From Sphingomonas sp. (GTDB taxonomy: Bacteria; Pseudomonadota; Alphaproteobacteria; Sphingomonadales; Sphingomonadaceae): DNA of 10,540 nucleotides. Every line of letters starts with the position of its first letter. Position 1 is the first letter of the stretch. This document shows positions 1 to 7,763 of the stretch, piece after piece. Under the pieces are notes generated by a model. That model was given only the letters and a program-made list of their open reading frames with translations. It did not search any database and was not told the DNA's origin. The stretch covers positions 1 to 10,540 of the forward strand of contig JASLBO010000049.1 of the NCBI GenBank assembly GCA_030146605.1, given 5' to 3'. A program made the position numbers and the translations under genes.

Positions 1-1
1 T

Positions 2-3000
2 GCGCTGAAGCACGAGAAATCCGAGCTCGCGCTGATGCAGCTCAAGCGCATGGACCGCAAGGAGATCCGCGACTTCGTCACGAAGTACAACAAGGAGAAT
101 CCGGACAAGCCCGGCCTCTATCAGCGGCTCGGCGTGTTCCAGCATCACGGCAAGAGCGGCACCGCGTTCGACGGCGATGAAGCCAACGATCTCACCATCG
201 CCTTCATGGGCGTCCCCCAGAACGACAAGGAACGCGGCGAAGTCGCGCTCAAGACGATGAAGCTGACCATCGACCAGTCGGGCGCGATGGGCCGCGGACT
301 GGCAAACGAGGAATACAAGGCGCTGCTCGAAAATGCCCGGCGGCTGAAGGACGCGATGGGAGTCACCGATGCCGAGGTCGATGCACAGGGCTTCATCAAG
401 GCGCGGGACCGCGACGGCAACAAGATCGTCACCAACTTCGACGCCAAGGGCAATCTGGTTCCCCGCATCGGCGGTGACAGCACCCCGTTCGAGACCGCGG
501 TCGCAATGGCGAAGGTCACTTCCGGCGCCTATACCCAGGCGACCGACCGGATCGCGAGTTTCATCACCACGGCGCTGATGGTGATCGCCGCAGTGGTGAC
601 GACGGTGCTCACCGGCGGCGCGGCGGCGTCGATCTGGATTCCGGTGCTGGTGACCGCGGGCGCCGGGCTGATCGGCATGGCGCTGACCGCTTCGATCAAG
701 GGCGACCGCTACACCCGCGCCGAGATGGTGCGCGACCTCGTGATGACCGTCGTCCAGGCTGCCACCGCGGGGATCGGCGCTGCCGTCGGCGCCGGGCTGC
801 GCGGGGGCGCTGGCGCTGCCAAGGCGCTCGCTTCGTCGATGCGCATGTCCGAGCAGGCGCTCGCCAAGGCGGCGGGGCAGCAGGCGATGCTGCGCGGCCT
901 GACGCTGGCCGAGGAGATGGCGATCGGCGCCGGCTCGGCGGCGATCTCGGGGGGGGTGGGCGCGGCAGTCGATCCCGCGGCGCGCAAGGGCGACGATTAC
1001 GGGATGGGCATCTTCCACGGCATGCTGCGCGGCGCGATCGGTGGCGCGGCAGGCGCGGGCGTCACCCGTGGCGTATCCTCCGGCATCGGCAGCCTCGCCA
1101 AGGGCGTCGGCGCGCGCAGCGGCGCTTCGGCGGCGCTGGCGCGTGGTGGCTCGCTGGAGGCAGCAGCGCGGATGGGATCGCTGCGCGCGCAGGCGCTCGG
1201 CACCAGCGCGCTCACCGAAATCGGCACGCGTTCGTTGGCCTCGGGCCTCAGCGGCGCGGCGACGCGCGCGGTGGATCTGGGCTATAACGCGACGGTGCTC
1301 AACCAGAAGGTGAGCGCCGGCCAGTTTTTCGAGGAGGTCGGCTGGGCATTCGTGCAGAACGCCGTGCAAGGTGCCGCCGAAGGCGCCGGGGACCGCACGA
1401 TGCGCGGGCTGAGCAAGAGCCGCGCCGCCGAGCACGCCTTCACCACCCAGGGCCAGGATGCGGAGTTCAGGCAGCTGGGGCTCGAGGCGATGGTGAAGGA
1501 AGGCCGCCGTCGCGGGTTGATCCCGCCGGCGCCGTCGCCCGATCCCGAGGGCCCTACGCCTCCCGCGGTCAAGCCAGCAGGCGACAACGCTCCGGCGGCG
1601 AGCGAGAGGAAAGGCCCCGCCGCCAGGCAGGACGCCGCCTCGCCGGCGGAACTGCCGGCGATCGTCAACCTGCCGAGACCAAGGGAAAATGAAGAGGCAG
1701 CGCTCGCCGGCCTCGCCAAGATCGCCGACCCAAAAGGCGAGCCCGCTTTGCCGGTGCCTCCCAAAACCAGGACCAGCGAGGACCAGCACGTTCCGAACTC
1801 GCTCGACACGGGCGACGCGAATGCGATCATCGTCAAGGGCAAGCCGGTCGAGCACGCGAACGACAATCAGCCGGCCGGCCCCCGCCCCAGATACGAAGCA
1901 ATCGACCTGTCGACGACCGACATGGTCAAGCTCGGCCGGATCCCCGAAGGCTCGGTGTTCATCCACCCGCGCTCCACCGACCTGATGGCGGCAAACGACA
2001 ATTTCGGCCGGATGATCCTCGCCGATCCGGGCCGCGAAGTCGCGCATCTCTATAATCCGGTCACCGGCGAGAGCCTGGTGATACAGGGCCGCCCGACCAG
2101 GGTCGCCACCATCGGACCGGACGGACGGATCAGCACGCCTGAGGCCGGCGGCCTCGCTTATGGATGGGCCAGGCTGGTCAACGGCAAGAGCGGCAAGGGT
2201 CATTGGGAACTGCGTTCGCACTTCCATCCCAATGACAACGGCAAGGGCAAGATCCCGATGGCGGGCAAGCTGCCGAGCGGCGCGGGTGCGGATTTCGGCG
2301 TCTTGATCCGCGAAGCCAAGAATTTCGGCCTCACGGAGCGATCGTCCCGCATCTATTATTTCGACAAGGGCAAGATCCAGTACACCGATTTCGGCGTCAA
2401 CCTGACGGGCACTCCCAAATATTGGGTGGACCTGCCCAATCCCTGGCCATGGGGCGGCACCCATGTCCGCAAGCCGTTCAATTCGATGAAGGAATATCAC
2501 CGGTTCGTCGAGCGCAAGACCGGCTTCGCGCAACCGCTCCCGCCGACTCACCAGGAGCCAACCGGGGCCGGCATGGTCACGCCCGCCGCGGGACGTCCGC
2601 GTGCACTGGAAAGCGGGTCGGCGCACCAGAAGATGACCGGCGAAGACGTGTCCGACATCCACATGCTCCATGACAAGGTTGCGGCCGGTGACGTGCAGGA
2701 GGCACATGCCAGCGTGCTGCGCATGGGGCTGGTGGGCGAAGCGGATTCCATGGCGCGGCTGAACCTCGCGCTCAACGAGCGCTCGCTGCCGCTGGAGGTG
2801 CGCCAGTCGCTGGCGGACACTGTTTTCGCCGCCACCCGCGAGCAGATGATCGCCCGCGGCCAGCTCGATCCTAGCGAAGAACTCCACATGTTCTTCCACG
2901 GCGCGCCCGAGAAGCGCAGCACCTCGCTCAAGGAAGGCGGAATCGATCTCGGCAAGGTCAAGGGCGGATCGGACGACGATTTCGGCCAGGCCTTCTACCT

Positions 3001-4837
3001 GACCTCCGGATCCGGCGGCAAAGGCCGCTATTCGGGGCTGGAGAATGCCGAGCTCTATTCGGGACGCAGCATCGTCAAGGACGGCAAGCTCGTCGGCGGC
3101 CGCAAGGGCCCCGAGGGCGAGGTCTTCGCCTTCCTCGTGCGCGGCAAGGCACTGGGCACGGTGGTCGACGTGACCGAGAGCGGCAAGCACCGCGCTGCCT
3201 GGGAAGCGTTTCTCGACAAGACCGATCCGCTCTCCTATCCTTCTTTCGGCGGGCATGTCTGGAAATCGACCCGCGACTTCCTGCTGCGCGGCGGCATCCA
3301 GAATCGTGGCGACGCCTTCGATGCTTTCCTCAAATCGCCCGAATTGGCCACCGCCTTCGGCCCCGCGGTGGCCCGCCCCGATCTGGTGATCGGCACGCTG
3401 GGCGAGCCCGGGCTCACCAACGGGATCGGACGCGGCGATCAGGCAGCACTGCGTGTCAGCGCCGAGCGACTGGCGGCTCTGATGAACGAGCAGATCGGCT
3501 TCCGCACGCCGGCGGCACCGGCCAATGACGATGTCGCGGGCGACGCGCACACGCTCACCCCGCCGAAACGGAAGCCGAAGCGCGGCGACGCCCCGGCGCC
3601 ACTCGAAGGGGGCGAGCCACTGGTTCCTTCCCCTCCCCGGCGGACGCGCAAGACGGCTGCGGAAGGCAAGTCCGCAGCGGACGCTCCCGAGGCCAAGCCG
3701 AAGCGCGCGAGCCAGCGCAAACAACGCGAGGCCAAGGAGGAAAAGCCGGCCACCAAGGCGTCCGAGGACGCCCAGGCAGAGAAGCAAAGCCATCGCGTGC
3801 TCGATTCCGAGCGCGGACGCATCGCCGCCGAGAAGCTCGAGGAGGCGCGCGTCAACGCTCGCGTGGCGCGCGAAAAAGCCGTCGAGGCCCGCAATATGCG
3901 ACGGCGCGAGGACGAGATCCGGGAGTCGATCCACGGGGAGCAGCCGCCCCGGTCCGCCGACGCCGACAAAGTGGTCAGAGGAGTGATCAAGGCCAGCGAG
4001 GAAGAGGAGCTTGCCCAGGACCGGCTCAAGCCCAAACCTGATTGGGAAGCGCGCGCCGACCTGCTGCACGAGGCACTCGGTGACCCCGAGCTGAGCCCCG
4101 CGGCGAAGCGCTATATCGAATGGCTGGCGCGGCTATGGACCTTTCACCACCAGATCGAACGCGCGAAGGAACCGACCAAGGCGCACGGCAAGACGGTGTT
4201 CGCGCGCGACCAGGAAGCCGCCGAAGCCGAGGTGCTCAAACTCAAGTTCGCGCAGGATGAAGCGCGCGAGGCCAATCTTGGGCTCAAGGAGCGGATGCGC
4301 AAGGTAGGTCCCAACTATCGCGACATGAAGAAAAACGCGACGCGCGACGAGATCATGGACAAGGCGGAGTTCGAGGCACGCAAGACAGCGGCCGCGGCGG
4401 AGCAGCCGCCAAGGGAATTGGGGTTGAGCCCGGACCATCTGGTCTCGCTCGACGAGATCGCCAACATGCCCGAGCTCTCCCCGATCTTCGAACTCTACGG
4501 CAAGGCGCCGCCGGCCATGCGCCAGGAGATGGAAGCCGAGCTGAAGAATTTGGGCGATATGAAGAAAAACCTCATCCCGATGTGGAGCGTCCCCAATTCC
4601 GAGATGAAGAGCAACAAGAGCTGGAATGACATCAGCTATGAGACCGCGGCGCGGTATGGCTATTCAAAAGATAACGTAAAATATATCCGCGAAAAGGAGG
4701 CCGAAATGCGCGCGGAAATAAAGGTCCGAATCAAGGAGATCATTAAAGAGTATCGTGATCGCCTGAAGGCGATCGGCCGCCTCGTCGACAAATCGCCTCA
4801 GCTGGAGCTTGGCGATGACGATGAGGAGCAGCCCTAG
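2..4837 (+). CDS. Giant multidomain effector/polymorphic toxin (5'-partial) with JAB-like, ART-like and HNH-like modules
   Basis: The frame is open from base 2, so the gene starts upstream; residues here are numbered from the first in-window ATG at 35 (1600 aa). Layout: helical charged region (1-170); hydrophobic membrane segment (about 171-223) followed by the GDRYTRAEMVRDL stretch; Gly/Ala-rich region (to about 470); Pro-rich linker (490-620). Next is a module at about 620-850 with H729-x-H731-P and a downstream PSGAGADF, suggestive of a JAB-like metal site. An ART-like domain spans about 950-1158: FFHG (H955), DFGQAFYLT (Y988) and NEQIGFRT (E1152/Q1153), as in DUF3990 proteins. A Lys/Pro linker and coiled coil (1175-1310) lead to an HNH-like C-terminus: D1467-H1468, N1512-L-I-P, N1521 and K1525. 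The hydrophobic module resembles that of DUF4157-type effectors of contractile injection systems; this is inference, since the N-terminus is missing. Targets are unknown. The coding frame and toxin-like modularity are clear; the individual catalytic assignments are less certain. Confidence 0.85.
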   Translation, partial: ALKHEKSELALMQLKRMDRKEIRDFVTKYNKENPDKPGLYQRLGVFQHHGKSGTAFDGDEANDLTIAFMGVPQNDKERGEVALKTMKLTIDQSGAMGRGLANEEYKALLENARRLKDAMGVTDAEVDAQGFIKARDRDGNKIVTNFDAKGNLVPRIGGDSTPFETAVAMAKVTSGAYTQATDRIASFITTALMVIAAVVTTVLTGGAAASIWIPVLVTAGAGLIGMALTASIKGDRYTRAEMVRDLVMTVVQAATAGIGAAVGAGLRGGAGAAKALASSMRMSEQALAKAAGQQAMLRGLTLAEEMAIGAGSAAISGGVGAAVDPAARKGDDYGMGIFHGMLRGAIGGAAGAGVTRGVSSGIGSLAKGVGARSGASAALARGGSLEAAARMGSLRAQALGTSALTEIGTRSLASGLSGAATRAVDLGYNATVLNQKVSAGQFFEEVGWAFVQNAVQGAAEGAGDRTMRGLSKSRAAEHAFTTQGQDAEFRQLGLEAMVKEGRRRGLIPPAPSPDPEGPTPPAVKPAGDNAPAASERKGPAARQDAASPAELPAIVNLPRPRENEEAALAGLAKIADPKGEPALPVPPKTRTSEDQHVPNSLDTGDANAIIVKGKPVEHANDNQPAGPRPRYEAIDLSTTDMVKLGRIPEGSVFIHPRSTDLMAANDNFGRMILADPGREVAHLYNPVTGESLVIQGRPTRVATIGPDGRISTPEAGGLAYGWARLVNGKSGKGHWELRSHFHPNDNGKGKIPMAGKLPSGAGADFGVLIREAKNFGLTERSSRIYYFDKGKIQYTDFGVNLTGTPKYWVDLPNPWPWGGTHVRKPFNSMKEYHRFVERKTGFAQPLPPTHQEPTGAGMVTPAAGRPRALESGSAHQKMTGEDVSDIHMLHDKVAAGDVQEAHASVLRMGLVGEADSMARLNLALNERSLPLEVRQSLADTVFAATREQMIARGQLDPSEELHMFFHGAPEKRSTSLKEGGIDLGKVKGGSDDDFGQAFYLTSGSGGKGRYSGLENAELYSGRSIVKDGKLVGGRKGPEGEVFAFLVRGKALGTVVDVTESGKHRAAWEAFLDKTDPLSYPSFGGHVWKSTRDFLLRGGIQNRGDAFDAFLKSPELATAFGPAVARPDLVIGTLGEPGLTNGIGRGDQAALRVSAERLAALMNEQIGFRTPAAPANDDVAGDAHTLTPPKRKPKRGDAPAPLEGGEPLVPSPPRRTRKTAAEGKSAADAPEAKPKRASQRKQREAKEEKPATKASEDAQAEKQSHRVLDSERGRIAAEKLEEARVNARVAREKAVEARNMRRREDEIRESIHGEQPPRSADADKVVRGVIKASEEEELAQDRLKPKPDWEARADLLHEALGDPELSPAAKRYIEWLARLWTFHHQIERAKEPTKAHGKTVFARDQEAAEAEVLKLKFAQDEAREANLGLKERMRKVGPNYRDMKKNATRDEIMDKAEFEARKTAAAAEQPPRELGLSPDHLVSLDEIANMPELSPIFELYGKAPPAMRQEMEAELKNLGDMKKNLIPMWSVPNSEMKSNKSWNDISYETAARYGYSKDNVKYIREKEAEMRAEIKVRIKEIIKEYRDRLKAIGRLVDKSPQLELGDDDEEQP
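949..956 (+). repeat. Homopolymer tract of eight G
   Basis: Eight consecutive G lie inside the toxin gene, in the Gly/Ala-rich region (reading Ser-Gly-Gly-Val). The frame is intact as given. Such tracts are prone to slippage and to sequencing error. Nothing here shows that it is used for phase variation. Confidence 0.7.
4661..4760 (+). other. AT-rich island at the 3' end of the toxin gene
   Basis: By hand count these 100 bases contain 40 G/C, far below the rest of the window, which is visibly GC-rich. They encode the Lys/Glu/Ile-rich helix just after the HNH-like motif (about residues 1543-1576). The change in base composition fits a toxin tip acquired separately from the body of the gene, although a Lys/Ile-rich helix alone also lowers GC. 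Confidence 0.6.
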
Positions 4838-4853
4838 CTTCTATCCATATTCA

Positions 4854-4871
4854 GGCGAGTAAACGGTCGCC
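4854..4871. terminator. Weak hairpin between convergent genes
   Basis: GGCGA (4854-4858) pairs with TCGCC (4867-4871) around an 8-base loop, in the 66-base gap between the stop of the toxin gene and the stop of the convergent membrane protein gene. There is no clear U tract on either side, so a role in termination is only possible. Confidence 0.2.
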
Positions 4872-4903
4872 CAGCAGGTCTATCGCTGCGCGAGCTGCCT
4901 CCC

Positions 4904-5683
4904 TCAGGCGAAGACCTCCGCCAGCGTTCCGCTCCCCGGACCGTCTTTCCAGTCGCGAAGCGCGAGGTACAGGTTCGTTTGGACCGCGCCCGTGAAGGCG
5001 CTGGAAAGGGTCCCCACCAGTGCCGAGAAGATCATGAGCGGAATCGAAGCGGTCACAAGGGCTCCCGTGCCGTTCGAGACGACGAGCGCGATGCCGACCA
5101 GCGCCGACACGATCCACAAGATCACTACCATCAGGACACCCAGACCGAACACCCGCCAGCGCGCGCCTTTGGTGAGGTGGCGACTGCGGCCGAACGCTTC
5201 GATCACCCCGATATCCTCCGCCACCAAAGCGGGCGAAGCCACCGACCACAGGACCATCAGGATCACCCCGGGCACCACGAGGAACATCAAACCAAAAAAC
5301 AGCCCGATTGCCATGAGGATACTGAGCCCGAGCAGCGGTATCGCCTTGACCAACCCCGCTGAAACGCTTTCGCCGAAGCCCATCCTCTCGCCTTGTGCGA
5401 ACCCGACGGTGATATGGACGATCGCACCGGCGACAAGGCTGGCAAGGAACATCGCAAACAAAATCGACGCTATTCCGACCGCGACCCCCGCGGTCCTGGT
5501 TGCCGAATCAACCGCAACCAGCGACGCGCTGAAATACTGGAAAAGCTGTTGCGGAAGGGCACCGAAGAGGAACGCGATCCCGAAGATCGGGACGGGATTT
5601 GCTCGCATCACCGCGATTGCGCGGCTCATCACCTCGCCGACGGAGAAAGGCCGCTCATTCTCCGAATTCACCGCAGTCGCCAT
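4904..5683 (-). CDS. Polytopic inner-membrane protein (GPDPase membrane-domain/YciC-like)
   Basis: A 259-aa protein with about five to six hydrophobic segments (roughly residues 32-57, 65-93, 112-145, 182-207 and 215-240) and short charged ends. The stretch at about 134-172 has the VPGxxLxxxWSVASPALVxE...EAFGRS pattern. This is typical of the membrane domain found in glycerophosphoryl diester phosphodiesterases and of related stand-alone membrane proteins. No phosphodiesterase catalytic domain is present, so no enzymatic role is assigned. The ATG at 5681-5683 is preceded by AGGGGG eight bases upstream. The gene converges on the toxin gene and diverges from the MoxR operon. Its family is widespread and has its own promoter region, which argues against it being the toxin's immunity protein. 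Family membership is from recalled motif similarity; the function is unknown. Confidence 0.85.
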   Translation of the reverse strand: MATAVNSENERPFSVGEVMSRAIAVMRANPVPIFGIAFLFGALPQQLFQYFSASLVAVDSATRTAGVAVGIASILFAMFLASLVAGAIVHITVGFAQGERMGFGESVSAGLVKAIPLLGLSILMAIGLFFGLMFLVVPGVILMVLWSVASPALVAEDIGVIEAFGRSRHLTKGARWRVFGLGVLMVVILWIVSALVGIALVVSNGTGALVTASIPLMIFSALVGTLSSAFTGAVQTNLYLALRDWKDGPGSGTLAEVFA

Positions 5684-5725
5684 TTGATGATCCCCCTGCC
5701 CAAGTCTTTCCGCGCCAACAGCTGA

Positions 5726-5754
5726 CTTATTTTGTGCCGACTGTCATCCGCCAA
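5726..5754 (-). promoter_or_regulatory. Possible sigma70-type promoter for the membrane protein gene
   Basis: On the minus strand, TTGGCG (5749-5754) and AATAAG (5726-5731) are separated by 17 bases. Each matches four of six consensus positions. The expected transcript start would lie roughly 35 bases before the ATG at 5683. This is a weak match in the 128-base divergent gap. I found no comparably spaced pair reading rightward into the operon starting at 5812. Confidence 0.25.
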
Positions 5755-5811
5755 ATGGCTTGCGAGCGATCGGCTTTCGACTAAGGGTCGCCTGGGCCGG
5801 GGGGCGTCTCG

Positions 5812-6513
5812 ATGAGCGAAGCGGAAGGGGTGACGGACGAGCGGCTGATCGCGGCACATCGCGCGTTGCGCGGCCGTGGCGACGTGCAGTTCGATTTGCT
5901 CTCGGTGGAACCGCGGCCCGAACCGCCGGCCTGGTTCAAGGCGCTCGGCCGATGGCTCGAACAGCTGCTGGCACCGCTGGGGCGCTTCCTGCGCTGGATT
6001 TCGAGCTTCATGCCCGAGGCACCCTATGTCCGGATCTTCCTGTGGGCGGTGATCGCGATCCTGCTGTTGCTGGTGGTGCGCGTGGTCTGGGATCGCGTTC
6101 GCCACGGTGAGTGGCGCCTGCCCCGTCGGCGCCGCTCGCGGAGTGCCGGCGATGCCGACGCCGCGGAGCCCGATGAGGATTGGACGCCCGGGGCCGGGCC
6201 TGCGCGGCAATGGCTGAACGAAGCCGATCGGCTCGCGGCCGCCGGGCGCTACGCCGAAGCCGTCCACCATCTCCTGCTGCGCAGTGTCGAAGATATCGGC
6301 CAGCGCCGGCCGCGATTGCTGCGCCCTGCCCTCACCAGCCGCGACCTCGCCCGCGCCGAGGCGATCCCGTCCGCGCCGCGGCGGCTGTTCGCCGATCTGG
6401 CGGCCGTGGTCGAGCGCAGCCTGTTCGGCGGCGCGCCGGTCGGTGCCGAGGAATGGGGCCGCTGCCGTGAGGCCTATGCCGATTTCGCGCGCGCGCGGAG
6501 CTGGCAGGCATGA
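5812..6513 (+). CDS. DUF4129 domain-containing membrane protein
   Basis: A 233-aa protein: a soluble amphipathic N-terminus, one strong membrane helix at about residues 75-91 (IFLWAVIAILLLLVV), an Arg-rich stop-transfer stretch, and a C-terminal helical domain (about 128-228). In that domain, the pattern RYAEAVHHLLLRSVEDIGQ...LTSRDLAR resembles DUF4129, where the signature is a dxxeAixxLyxaxl helix followed by a conserved T-x-R-E/D-L. The C-terminal domain is probably cytoplasmic, judging by the positive residues after the helix. It is the first gene of the operon, with a G-rich ribosome-binding stretch (5799-5804) seven bases before the ATG. Its stop overlaps the next start (ATGA). DUF4129 proteins commonly accompany MoxR/DUF58 genes; their biochemical role is not known. 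Confidence 0.85.
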   Translation: MSEAEGVTDERLIAAHRALRGRGDVQFDLLSVEPRPEPPAWFKALGRWLEQLLAPLGRFLRWISSFMPEAPYVRIFLWAVIAILLLLVVRVVWDRVRHGEWRLPRRRRSRSAGDADAAEPDEDWTPGAGPARQWLNEADRLAAAGRYAEAVHHLLLRSVEDIGQRRPRLLRPALTSRDLARAEAIPSAPRRLFADLAAVVERSLFGGAPVGAEEWGRCREAYADFARARSWQA

Positions 6514-7763
6514 GCGACGTCGCGATCGGCAGCAAGGCGTCGGATGGCGGCCTTTTCCGCGGGCGTACGGTCGCGCTGATGCTGGCGCTGGGCTTGCTGG
6601 GATTTGTCGCCACGCTGGTGCTCGGCGCCTATGCGCCGGACTGGCGCTCGGGCCGCAACGGCGGGGCGCACGCGCTCTCGAATGCGGCCACCGGTTATCG
6701 GGCGCTGGTCGATCTTGCCCGTGCCACCGATCGCAACCCGCGCATCTTGCGCAGCGACGACCTCTTCGACACCGAGGATCTCCTCGTGGTGACGCCCGAG
6801 CAGGCCAGCACCAACATCAGCGCGGCGCTACGCGGGCGCGAGGCCAAGCCGACCTTGTTCATCCTTCCTAAATGGCGGACCGTCGCGGACCCCAAGCATC
6901 GCGGCTGGGTGCGTAATGCCGGCCCCTTGCCGCTCGCCGAACCGATCGGAGTCCTGGCGCCGACGATCCGCTTCGGCATGCGGCGCAATCGCACCGCCGG
7001 CAATGTCCTCGAGAATCACGCGCTTCCCGCGAACATCCGCCTGCGCGAGCCGCGCCTCGCGCAGGTCATTACCGGCATGTCTGAGAACAGTACGCTCGCC
7101 GACGAGCCCGTCGCGCTTCGCCCGCTGCTGACCGATCGCGCCGGTGGTGTGCTGCTCGCGCAGATAGGTGAGGGACCGCTGTTCGTGCTTGCCGATCCCG
7201 ATCTCCTCAACAATGTCGCCATGAAGGATGTCGCCCAGGCGTCGTCCGCGCTCGCCCTGCTCGACTGGATGAACTCCACCGAGGCACAAGGAATCGCCTT
7301 CGATGTCTCGCTGAACGGTCTCGGCCGTTCGAGGAGCCCGCTCAAGTTGATCTTCGAGCCGCCGTTTCTGGCGATTACGCTGGGCCTGGCCATAGCGCTG
7401 CTGCTCGCGGGCTGGCAGGCATTTGCGCGGTTCGGGCCGATTGCGCCGCGCGAGCGCACGATCGCTCTCGGCAAGGCGGCGCTGATCGACAACAGCGCCG
7501 CGCTGGTCCGCAAGGCGCGGCGCGAGGCCCGAATGGGCGGACGCTATGCCGCGATGATCCGCGAACGTGCCGCGCGCGCCTTCGGCGCCCCCGCGCGGCT
7601 GCGCGACGAGGCGCTCGACGCTTATCTCGACGGGCTGAAGGGTCCGCATCGTTTCACCGAACTGGCGGAAAAGGCAGCATCGGCGCGCGATCGCGGCGAG
7701 CTGCTCGAGGCCACGAGGGCGCTCAATGCATGGCAGAGGGACAAAATGAGGAACAGCAAGTGA
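6510..7763 (+). CDS. DUF4350 domain-containing membrane protein
   Basis: A 417-aa protein with an N-terminal membrane helix (about residues 20-41), a large presumably periplasmic domain, a second membrane helix (about 286-308), and a basic helical cytoplasmic tail. The periplasmic part begins with the [17 protein letters not shown] segment followed by a LLVVTPEQ strand, as in DUF4350, a GATase-like fold without obvious catalytic residues. The tail carries [20 protein letters not shown], a stretch typical of this family in MoxR operons. Translation is coupled to the upstream gene by a 4-base ATGA overlap, and its end overlaps the start of the MoxR gene. It may act as a membrane partner or sensor for the MoxR ATPase; that is inferred from gene order only. 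Confidence 0.85.
   Translation: MSDVAIGSKASDGGLFRGRTVALMLALGLLGFVATLVLGAYAPDWRSGRNGGAHALSNAATGYRALVDLARATDRNPRILRSDDLFDTEDLLVVTPEQASTNISAALRGREAKPTLFILPKWRTVADPKHRGWVRNAGPLPLAEPIGVLAPTIRFGMRRNRTAGNVLENHALPANIRLREPRLAQVITGMSENSTLADEPVALRPLLTDRAGGVLLAQIGEGPLFVLADPDLLNNVAMKDVAQASSALALLDWMNSTEAQGIAFDVSLNGLGRSRSPLKLIFEPPFLAITLGLAIALLLAGWQAFARFGPIAPRERTIALGKAALIDNSAALVRKARREARMGGRYAAMIRERAARAFGAPARLRDEALDAYLDGLKGPHRFTELAEKAASARDRGELLEATRALNAWQRDKMRNSK
7748..7752 (+). promoter_or_regulatory. Ribosome binding site favouring a GTG start for the MoxR gene
   Basis: AGGAA lies seven bases before an in-frame GTG at 7760, which overlaps the upstream TGA stop in a GTGA arrangement. The upstream ATG at 7730 has GAGGG about ten bases before it and would overlap the previous gene by 34 bases. 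Confidence 0.5.

Noticed and set aside
3439..4035. Long minus-strand reading frame (198 aa) opposite the toxin gene
   Set aside because: Ser/Ala/Arg-rich translation typical of the antisense of GC-rich coding DNA; no domain, no ribosome binding site, fully inside a well-supported gene.
4325..4570. Repeated 12-mer ATGAAGAAAAAC (4325-4336 and 4559-4570)
   Set aside because: Both copies encode Met-Lys-Lys-Asn in frame and the flanks differ; most likely coincidence rather than a duplication or attachment site.
4904..5683. Membrane protein as immunity protein for the toxin
   Set aside because: Opposite strand, own ribosome binding site, widespread family, and a membrane location that does not suit a nuclease or ART acting in the cytoplasm.
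4992..5687. Plus-strand frame of 231 aa opposite the membrane protein gene
   Set aside because: The minus strand encodes a convincing multi-helix membrane protein with a ribosome binding site; the plus frame has low-complexity Thr/Pro/Ile composition without motifs.
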